DNA from: JALRAP01 sp046302815
Lineage (GTDB): Bacteria; Bacteroidota; Bacteroidia; AKYH767-A; OLB10
Direction: 5' to 3'
Assembly (NCBI GenBank): GCA_046302815.1
Contig: JBKCHO010000136.1
Span: forward strand, 1 to 9,058
Length of the DNA stretch: 9,058 bases
A program made the translations under genes and the position numbers. A model generated the notes under the pieces. The model had not been told where the DNA came from, did no database searches, and saw nothing but the letters and a program-made list of their open reading frames with translations. Position 1 is the stretch's first letter; every line of letters begins with the position of its first letter. This document shows, in pieces, positions 1-5,780 of the stretch.

Positions 1-210
1 ATATAAAAAACATCCTTCTTTGGCTTAAACAAACAACCCCCCCAAACCGAAAAAACTCCCCCCACCCCTAACGACAGTGTAATCATGAGAGCTTCGGAAA
101 TTGGGTTTGTCAGACAAACCGAATCGATGTGCATTGCGTACAAAAAGATGCAAAAATCCGAGAAAACAGGATAAAATCACTAGGTATTTCAACGCCAATT
201 GGACTTCCAT
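1..210 (-). CDS. WecA/WbpL-type initiating sugar-1-phosphate transferase, partial and frame-disrupted
   Basis: This is the N-terminal end of a polyprenyl-phosphate N-acetylhexosamine-1-phosphate transferase, the membrane enzyme that loads the first sugar phosphate onto undecaprenyl phosphate to start a polysaccharide repeat. It starts at ATG 210-208. It shows one hydrophobic membrane segment (about residues 5-24) and the family signature DKPNFRSSHDYTVVRGGG (about residues 34-51), which matches the usual D-x-PN-x-RSSH-x-x-P-T-x-RGGG. The frame stops at TAA 27-25 after 61 codons, while relatives run beyond 300 residues. The break follows runs of G7, T6, G6 and G4 on the coding strand. Losing or gaining one G in the G7 run gives a frame that stays open to the window edge. 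It lies 7 bases after the reductase, a pairing known from wbpV/wbpL and wreQ/wreU. An ATG at 218-216, followed directly by TAG, precedes the real start. The family call is firm; whether the gene is functional is not. Confidence 0.8.
37..68. repeat. Homopolymer cluster inside the initiating transferase gene
   Basis: On the + strand there are C7 (37-43), A6 (50-55), C6 (58-63) and C4 (65-68) within 32 bases. On the coding strand these read as G4, G6, T6 and G7. The tracts lie just after the conserved RGGG codons, and the reading frame dies shortly after the last one. Such tracts are prone to slippage both in replication and in sequencing. The tracts are seen directly; a role as a phase-variation switch is inference. 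Confidence 0.85.
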
Positions 211-217
211 ACCTACA

Positions 218-1117
218 TCAGTTTTCTACAAAATGATTTAAAACTGATCGGGGGCGCCATCCTAGTTGATCCGTTGCCTTTTTTGATGAAAAAGTCAAAG
301 TTTGAGTCATTTTATCCAAAATAGCCATTGAAAATAAGCTGCCACCAAACAAAGAACCAATCAAGGCAAGCGACTTTGCAAACCAACTGGAAATCTCGAT
401 TGGTTTGTTAAATTTTTTTGAAGAACACAAAGCTGCAACAAAATCATTGAATCCGACATCGATCCCATCCGTCAAATTATAGGCACCAGATATTTTGATG
501 CCTTTTAAAGCCACCTCGTTAATGAATTCAACCAAGTCTTCCAATAACACCATACTTTTTTTAAACTTGTTTCCCCTAATAACGAAGAACCTACCTTTAC
601 TTAAGGAATCCAACAATCTCTTCATGTTACCCGGAGCATTAGCACCTACTACAAGTGGGAGACGCAAAATCAAATAAGGTATTCGATGAGTTTCACACCA
701 TGTAACTATCAGCTGTTCAGCATGAAGCTTGGATGAACCATAGGAATCGACAGGCTGTGGCGTAGATGACTCATCAATTTGATGCCCAGATTGTTTGCCA
801 TAAACGGCCACGGTGCTACAAAAAACAAATCCCTTAAGGATAGCAGGGTTTAATTGACTTAACAGGTTCGTTGTGGCTACTACATTATTATTGTACATCG
901 AATCAGCATCTGCAAATGGCAAATGTGCCAAACCAGCAGCATGTATTACGAAGTCGAAATCGGGCAATGTAAATTGATCCGTTGATAAATCAATTTTCAA
1001 ATTCGAACCTCCCTTTCTGGATAAACCAGTTACCGAAAATTCGGGCATCAATTTACTGATAAGGGCTGAGCCTAAAAAACCGGATGCACCCGTTACTAAA
1101 AGTCTAGTTTGATTCAA
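218..1117 (-). CDS. NAD-dependent epimerase/dehydratase, likely UDP-4-keto-6-deoxy-HexNAc 4-reductase (WbpV/WreQ type)
   Basis: This is an extended short-chain dehydrogenase of 299 residues. The nucleotide-binding motif TGASGFLG is at 9-16 (G10, G13, G16), HAAG is at 59-62, the catalytic Ser/Thr region FCSTVAVYG is at 99-107, and the catalytic Y126-x3-K130 sits in YGSSK. The middle part (RLPLVVGANAPGN, then KKSMVLLEDLVEF) matches the subgroup that reduces the 4-keto group of UDP-2-acetamido-2,6-dideoxy-hexulose to give UDP-QuiNAc or a related sugar. That activity is inferred from family look and from the initiating transferase next to it; a 4-epimerase remains possible. The start is TTG at 1117, because the Rossmann motif begins at residue 8 and no ATG occurs between the upstream in-frame stop (TAA 1153-1151) and that motif. 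It overlaps the acyltransferase gene by 14 bases, suggesting coupled translation. The product is expected to be cytosolic. Confidence 0.88.
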   Translation of the reverse strand: MNQTRLLVTGASGFLGSALISKLMPEFSVTGLSRKGGSNLKIDLSTDQFTLPDFDFVIHAAGLAHLPFADADSMYNNNVVATTNLLSQLNPAILKGFVFCSTVAVYGKQSGHQIDESSTPQPVDSYGSSKLHAEQLIVTWCETHRIPYLILRLPLVVGANAPGNMKRLLDSLSKGRFFVIRGNKFKKSMVLLEDLVEFINEVALKGIKISGAYNLTDGIDVGFNDFVAALCSSKKFNKPIEISSWFAKSLALIGSLFGGSLFSMAILDKMTQTLTFSSKKATDQLGWRPRSVLNHFVEN

Positions 1118-2303
1118 TCTGCTTTTTCTGTTTCTTTCTAAGATAAAACTTTAATTTTCGAAACCATTTTTCATCCATTGTGGGTCGTTCAATAGCCAGA
1201 TAAAACAGTGTACCCACAAATAGGGTTATAGGAAGTACTGTAAGTGACATTGTAAACAAAGACCAACTATAACCCAAAGAATGCAAATAGGGCAGTATAA
1301 AAGGAGTAAACAAGTGATATGCACCTAGGTGTAACAGATAAAGTGAATAGCACATGCCTCCAATCACAAAAACAATTGGCTCGGAGCAGATCCTACTCGT
1401 CACAAATCCTTTAAAAACCCCAAAGAAAAGGGCCATCATGGATAAATTAAACATGAAATTATTCAAGACCCTATCCTGGGGCTTATAGAAATAAAACAAA
1501 CCAACGACGGCAATCAATGTGGTGATGTCCCAAACAAATCTTTTCCTCCAAAAAAGAAACTTATACCTAAGGTAAAGCCATGCAAAAAGGATACCTGCGC
1601 AGAAATGACTGATATAAAACAGTACCGACAAATTAAAATGTTCATTGTTTTCGAAAAAAAACAACCCTCTGATATAAAGCGTACCAACCATCAACAGTAA
1701 AAACGACATGGTCAGCCAAGCATTATTCCGATAAGCAAAAATGAACAGGAACAAATATGGGAAAAGAAGGTAAAATTGCGCCTCTGTTTCCAAGCTCCAT
1801 GTTACTGGGTTAATTGGAGAAGGATATCCAAAAATCAAGACATGTGAATAGCCTAATGTGGATAAAAAGGTTGGGATGACATCAGATAATGCGGGAGCCT
1901 TATGAAAAATATATACCAAGGAAAAGACCAACAACGAAACCAAAAAAGGTGGTTCTATGCGTAACAACCGCCTTCTGTAATATTTGGAAAGCGATATAAA
2001 AGGGTCGCGAGCCAAATATCTTTTAATGAGTGGAAGGGCTAGTACAAATCCACTTATTGCAAAAAAAACCTTGACCCCCAAATCAAGCCGACGAAGCCAC
2101 CATCCGAAGTCAAACATTGTTTCACCTCCGCCCAGCAATTCGTATGAATCCTCAATTCGTGCAAGCCCCCAATTCGATGACAAGGTTGAATTCAAATGAA
2201 AAATCATCACGGTTATGATTGAAAAAAAACGCAGTCCGTCAATTTGAGGAATAAATTCCGTTGAATTAGTAATCCGACCATATTTTCGTAACCAATCAAA
2301 CAT
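1104..2303 (-). CDS. Acyltransferase-3 family membrane O-acyltransferase (OafA/YrhL-like)
   Basis: This is a 399-residue multi-spanning inner-membrane protein of the acyltransferase-3 family, which usually moves acetyl groups from a cytosolic donor to sugars of O-antigen or exopolysaccharide. The N-terminal motif IDGLRFFSIITVMIFH is at 21-36 with the conserved His at 36. GVKVFFAISGFVLA is at 76-89, the YYRRRLLRIEPPF segment is at 108-120, WSLETEAQFYLLFP is at 169-182, and the closing ERP is at 372-374 before a basic tail. About ten hydrophobic segments fill the rest. Length is normal for the stand-alone form, with no SGNH domain attached. The start is ATG 2303-2301, overlapping the end of the WbuB-like gene by 8 bases; the stop is TAG inside the start of the reductase gene. 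O-acetylation of the polymer made by this locus is inferred from context; the exact acceptor cannot be read from the sequence. Confidence 0.93.
   Translation of the reverse strand: MFDWLRKYGRITNSTEFIPQIDGLRFFSIITVMIFHLNSTLSSNWGLARIEDSYELLGGGETMFDFGWWLRRLDLGVKVFFAISGFVLALPLIKRYLARDPFISLSKYYRRRLLRIEPPFLVSLLVFSLVYIFHKAPALSDVIPTFLSTLGYSHVLIFGYPSPINPVTWSLETEAQFYLLFPYLFLFIFAYRNNAWLTMSFLLLMVGTLYIRGLFFFENNEHFNLSVLFYISHFCAGILFAWLYLRYKFLFWRKRFVWDITTLIAVVGLFYFYKPQDRVLNNFMFNLSMMALFFGVFKGFVTSRICSEPIVFVIGGMCYSLYLLHLGAYHLFTPFILPYLHSLGYSWSLFTMSLTVLPITLFVGTLFYLAIERPTMDEKWFRKLKFYLRKKQKKQIESN
1118..1137 (-). promoter_or_regulatory. Purine-rich leader before the TTG start of the reductase gene
   Basis: The 20 bases upstream of TTG 1117 are almost all A and G on the coding strand (AAAGAAACAGAAAAAGCAGA). 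They encode the lysine-rich C-terminal tail of the acyltransferase in another frame. There is no strong Shine-Dalgarno core, but A-rich leaders commonly support initiation in Bacteroidota, which fits a TTG start reached from the overlapping upstream gene. This is a weak call used mainly to support the start choice. Confidence 0.3.
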
Positions 2304-3501
2304 GTGAAATAGAATTGATGACCCCTATGTATTTGTCAGATAAAAAACTCCTATTGAATTCTATAGATCCTAGTTGCAAGGATGAGGAACTGGCTTTACT
2401 CCAGAATTCGGGATCATCGGCTAATTTGAGAATGGCGTTTGACATCGACACAGAATCACCTGAAACCACGTTAATACCACATCCGGTTCTATCTATTAAT
2501 TCTGACATCCACCCTTTGGTGTTTTGAATAACGGGAAGACCAGATGCGAAACTATCAAACAATTTATTGGGAGAAGATGTGCTTAAAACAGGAAACGGCT
2601 TGAAAACAACAAAACTTCCCACAGCTTCCTTCAGCCAACCAACAACATCCGATTTAGGGATTAAACCGGTGAAATGAACATGATCCGAAAGACCTATTTC
2701 TTTAGCAATACCTTCCAAATCCTTTCTGTATGCACCGTCTCCAATGAATACACATCCAAGATCTGTACGATGTTTTAAAAGCTGAAAACCATAAAGGATT
2801 TCCTCACAAGCATCCATCAATCCCAGAGAACCGAAGTAAACAAAAAGCCGTTTGCCTAACAGATGCTGTGGGAAATCCGGAGCAGCATAAACTTTATTCT
2901 GAAACAAGTCCGTATCGCTTGAATTCGGAATAACCGTTACATACAACTTGGAGTTTTTCATTTTTATGTACTCTTCCATTCCCTGACTCAAAGCAATGAT
3001 TGCATCTGATTGTTTGTAACAAAAAGACTCAAACCAGTAAGCCAACTTATTTCGAAATCGTCCTTTAAACAAACCCATCTGAACACCACCCTCTGGCCAA
3101 AGATCGCGAACTTCAAAAATCAGTTTCGATTTACGTAAAAGTTTTGCAGCTATCCCGGGAATTCCAACGGTAATGGGGCCCGAGCTTGCAATGACCACAT
3201 CGTATCTACAACGAATCACCAACCAAGTGCATGAAAAAGCGAAACGAAGTGCATTCCAAATCCTTTTCAGTTTAGAAAACAAATTGGAGTCAGGCGCATT
3301 TATTATGATCACCTCCATTCTATCCATATATTGGCGATCAATAAATCGTGAAGAAACAACATCACTCTTATAATAGGGTGCTGTTATAATGGTGACTTGA
3401 TATCCTGCCTGAGACCATCGTTTTCCAAATTCATATGGCCTTGTTGACCAACTTCCCTTGGTGGTGCCGAAGTATTGATGGATATAGGCTATTTTTAGCA
3501 A
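2296..3501 (-). CDS. GT4 family glycosyltransferase, WbuB-like
   Basis: This is a cytosolic GT-B fold glycosyltransferase of 401 residues. The N-terminus KIAYIHQYFGTTKGSWSTRP (3-22) and EVRDLWPE (130-137) are typical of the WbuB-like subgroup, whose studied members add amino sugars such as L-FucNAc. The C-terminal donor half has YFGSLG (222-227), FIGDG (252-256), HFTGL (276-280) and SPNKLFDSFASGLPVI (310-325), the last being the usual donor-binding stretch of this subgroup. The start is TTG 3501. The upstream frame contains only ten codons back to the TGA of the GT2 gene and no ATG, and the motif begins at residue 3, so no ATG start fits. No ribosome binding site is visible; a C-rich low-complexity tract fills the gap. 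The GT2 gene and this gene share a frame, separated by TGA plus ten codons. Sugar specificity is inferred and uncertain. Confidence 0.92.
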   Translation of the reverse strand: MLKIAYIHQYFGTTKGSWSTRPYEFGKRWSQAGYQVTIITAPYYKSDVVSSRFIDRQYMDRMEVIIINAPDSNLFSKLKRIWNALRFAFSCTWLVIRCRYDVVIASSGPITVGIPGIAAKLLRKSKLIFEVRDLWPEGGVQMGLFKGRFRNKLAYWFESFCYKQSDAIIALSQGMEEYIKMKNSKLYVTVIPNSSDTDLFQNKVYAAPDFPQHLLGKRLFVYFGSLGLMDACEEILYGFQLLKHRTDLGCVFIGDGAYRKDLEGIAKEIGLSDHVHFTGLIPKSDVVGWLKEAVGSFVVFKPFPVLSTSSPNKLFDSFASGLPVIQNTKGWMSELIDRTGCGINVVSGDSVSMSNAILKLADDPEFWSKASSSSLQLGSIEFNRSFLSDKYIGVINSISHV

Positions 3502-3524
3502 GGGTGGTGGGTAGTGGGTAGAGG
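3502..3524. repeat. Low-complexity GGGT(A/G)GTGGG tract between two glycosyltransferase genes
   Basis: The + strand carries GGGTGGTGGGTAGTGGGTAG (3502-3521), an imperfect 7-base repeat of GGGTAGT/GGGTGGT type. On the coding strand it is a C-rich run of ACCCACT units. It occupies most of the 30-base gap between the stop of the GT2 gene and the TTG start of the WbuB-like gene, where a ribosome binding site would normally sit. Three GGG runs and one GG run could in principle form a weak G-quadruplex on the template strand. Function is unknown. Confidence 0.7.
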
Positions 3525-3531
3525 ATAACGG

Positions 3532-4470
3532 TCAATTGTCAATTCCAACGGTTTTATCGACCACATATAGCGGTCTGTTTTTGACTTGAAGGTAAATACG
3601 AGCAAGATATTCGCCGATGATACCCAATGAAATTAATTGCACGCCACTGAAGAGGGTGATAACCGCCACAAGTGAAATAAATCCGGATGGTACTTCGTAG
3701 CCAAGTAGCTTCTTAATCAAAACACCAGTTAAGTAAATAACTGAAACCAGAATAGTGTATAGGCCTATATGAGTAATCAGCTTCAGGGGTTTATTGCTGA
3801 AATTAAAAATACCATCATAAGCCAACTTGAATAATCCTTTCATAGAATACTTGGTCTTGCCATCTGCCCTACCATCTCTGTCGTATTCGTATGGAACCTG
3901 TTTGAAGCCAACCCATGAACGAATGCCCCGTAAGAATCGGCTTCGTTCGGGCATATCATTCATGTGATCCAATACCCGTTTGGAAATCATACAGAAGTCC
4001 CCACTGTCATGTGGGATGGGATGTTCGCTCAATCTGCTTAACATCCTATAAAACAACCAGTACGTGGAATTCATAATTGCACCCTCCTTCCTGTTTTTCC
4101 GAACGGCATAAACCACATCAGCTCCTTGAAGCATCTTTTCGAAAAAAGGAACCATCAACTCTGGTGGATCCTGGAGGTCACCATCGATAACCATTAAAGC
4201 TTTGGTGCATTGGGCATGAGCCATACCAGCAGATAAGGCAATTTGATGCCCGAAATTTCGACTCAACAATACGCCTTTGAATCTTTTGTCTTTGGATGCT
4301 ATTCCCTGTATTAAAAGAGCCGTTTGATCCTTACTTCCATCATCAACCATGATGACTTCAACGGAATGGCTACAGGAATCCATTGTAGACTGAAGCCGAT
4401 GCACCAGCTTATCAAAGACCTCGTGTTCATTGTAAAGTGGAACTACAATGGAAATATCAGGAAGGCTCAT
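3532..4470 (-). CDS. GT2 polyprenyl-phosphate glycosyltransferase (GtrB/ArnC/DPM1-like)
   Basis: This is a family 2 glycosyltransferase that most likely moves a sugar from a nucleotide donor to undecaprenyl phosphate, giving a lipid-linked sugar for use outside the membrane. With the start at ATG 4470-4468 it has 312 residues, the usual length of the group. Motifs are DISIVVPLYNE (5-15), VDDGSKD (42-48), SRNFGHQIALSAGMAHA (70-86) and DGDLQDPPE (96-104), followed by two membrane segments at about 231-252 and 263-285 and a short tail. The longer frame from 4578 would add 36 residues that lie before the conserved beta-strand and inside the upstream gene, so it was not chosen. With the chosen start the gene overlaps the upstream GT-C-like gene by 14 bases. 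No GtrA-type flippase is seen beside it. The transferred sugar cannot be told from the sequence. Confidence 0.92.
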   Translation of the reverse strand: MSLPDISIVVPLYNEHEVFDKLVHRLQSTMDSCSHSVEVIMVDDGSKDQTALLIQGIASKDKRFKGVLLSRNFGHQIALSAGMAHAQCTKALMVIDGDLQDPPELMVPFFEKMLQGADVVYAVRKNRKEGAIMNSTYWLFYRMLSRLSEHPIPHDSGDFCMISKRVLDHMNDMPERSRFLRGIRSWVGFKQVPYEYDRDGRADGKTKYSMKGLFKLAYDGIFNFSNKPLKLITHIGLYTILVSVIYLTGVLIKKLLGYEVPSGFISLVAVITLFSGVQLISLGIIGEYLARIYLQVKNRPLYVVDKTVGIDN

Positions 4471-5770
4471 TTTTGGATGTAATTTTAGGTATATGGTAAC
4501 CGATAAATATAGCTGCAAGAAACATGTAAATAACTCTACATGGGAATAAATAGCGCTGCTCCATATATACAAACCCATGGAATATGAAAAATGCCATCAA
4601 TACCGCCAGCAAAATCCAATAATCCTTCCATGATTTATAGCTGAAAAACAACCAAATAGCCAAAGCGAGGATGAACAAGTTGATGAAATTTAAAAAAGTG
4701 TGGAAAATCCAATAAAGAAAATGTCCATTTAATCCGGATTTGCTGAATTTTTCAGGGGTAACGGAATTAATTTGCAATAGATGACCATTAATTAATCTAA
4801 GAACGGATTGCTTGATGGTCATAACCGGATAATCAAAAATATCATTCCAGTTCCATTGACCAAACACATCGGCAACAGACTTTCCTGAATCGGATGCCAA
4901 TCGCCGAAGTTGACGACCAGATGTTTCATAATCCTGAAAATCCATGCTTCCCTGACGGGTCGATCGATCCCAATAACGCCAATCCCATGTTTCATTTCGA
5001 TACTGAAAACGACCTATATGTTGTACATAAGCGAAATAATCGTCTTGATAATATGTAATCCTGGTATTGGGTAGCTGTTTAACAAGAAAACCAGAGAATA
5101 GGACAGCCAATCCAACAAATAAAAGACCCAAACGAAGAGAACGATAATGGTTAGTTATCAAATTTCCTCGAACTAAAAATGAAAGCAAGAAAATCAAAGG
5201 TATTGTAAGGATGGCATTGGGGCGAGCCAATATCAATATAAACAAGCCGATGAAAAATGTAGAATGCCAATGGTTGCCCTCACGCCTTAAAAATCCATTT
5301 ATAATCATCAGCATAGATAAATACGCTAAACATTCGGCCCAAATACCCATAGAATAATATACATGTAGTGGTATGATGAATGTAAATACCATAAAAACAT
5401 TCGAAGTAATTGCACCATATACACTAACCAAAGTACCGTAAATCATGTAATGTATCAATGCTATACAAATACACATCCAGATCCGAGCATATAACAGTTT
5501 CCTTTCATCTGATGACTGGTCGCCAGCAGCCAAATAAGGAATGGCGTAAAACAATACAGGTCCAGGAGCCTTACTGATGGAAACAACTTCAAAAGGAGCG
5601 TTACCACTCAAATAGGAAACAAGAGTCTTGGCCTCTATATGAAAATCGCCATCGCCATAGGGTTTTGATTTTACAGGGGACAAAAGGAATAGTCCGAAAA
5701 ATCCGATTGACAACCATACCCACATCCAACGATGGGAAAAATTCAACCAATTCAAAACCATTGATTTCAT
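4457..5770 (-). CDS. Multi-spanning membrane protein, GT-C-like glycosyltransferase candidate
   Basis: This 437-residue integral membrane protein has about ten hydrophobic segments (roughly 15-31, 97-113, 122-137, 143-160, 170-200, 214-231, 352-376, 384-402, 408-426). Several features suggest a GT-C glycosyltransferase using a polyprenyl-phosphate sugar. An acidic cluster YGDGDFHIEAK (38-48; D40, D42, E46) directly follows the first membrane segment, as in ArnT/PMT-like enzymes. KAPGPVLFY is at 67-75, ARPN at 182-185, and EQRYLFP at 404-410 before the last segment. A large hydrophilic loop rich in aromatic and acidic residues (about 231-350) probably lies outside. The start is ATG 5770-5768, 10 bases after the ATP-grasp gene; a second ATG three codons in is possible. 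Overlap with the GtrB-like gene supports a donor/transferase pair. I do not recognise a named homologue, and the function is inference. Confidence 0.65.
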   Translation of the reverse strand: MKSMVLNWLNFSHRWMWVWLSIGFFGLFLLSPVKSKPYGDGDFHIEAKTLVSYLSGNAPFEVVSISKAPGPVLFYAIPYLAAGDQSSDERKLLYARIWMCICIALIHYMIYGTLVSVYGAITSNVFMVFTFIIPLHVYYSMGIWAECLAYLSMLMIINGFLRREGNHWHSTFFIGLFILILARPNAILTIPLIFLLSFLVRGNLITNHYRSLRLGLLFVGLAVLFSGFLVKQLPNTRITYYQDDYFAYVQHIGRFQYRNETWDWRYWDRSTRQGSMDFQDYETSGRQLRRLASDSGKSVADVFGQWNWNDIFDYPVMTIKQSVLRLINGHLLQINSVTPEKFSKSGLNGHFLYWIFHTFLNFINLFILALAIWLFFSYKSWKDYWILLAVLMAFFIFHGFVYMEQRYLFPCRVIYMFLAAIFIGYHIPKITSKNEPS

Positions 5771-5780
5771 GGTGATTTAA

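Noticed and set aside
495..677. Plus-strand open frame of 60 codons
   Set aside because: It is antisense to the reductase gene, shows no domain, and the opposite strand has clear catalytic motifs.
1984..2199. Plus-strand open frame of 71 codons
   Set aside because: It lies antisense within the acyltransferase gene over its conserved N-terminal motifs and has low-complexity composition.
2315..2527. Plus-strand open frame of 70 codons
   Set aside because: It is a shadow of the C-terminal part of the WbuB-like gene, with no recognisable motif.
3173..3373. Plus-strand open frame of 66 codons
   Set aside because: It is antisense to the N-terminal half of the WbuB-like gene, with no domain and no leader.
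3502..3524. G-quadruplex or CRISPR-like repeat
   Set aside because: There are only three GGG runs plus one GG run and no repeat-spacer structure; the tract is better described as an imperfect short tandem repeat.
5771..5780. Promoter or terminator between the ATP-grasp and GT-C-like genes
   Set aside because: The gap is 10 bases and AT-rich, with no room for a hairpin or for promoter boxes; a continuous operon explains it.
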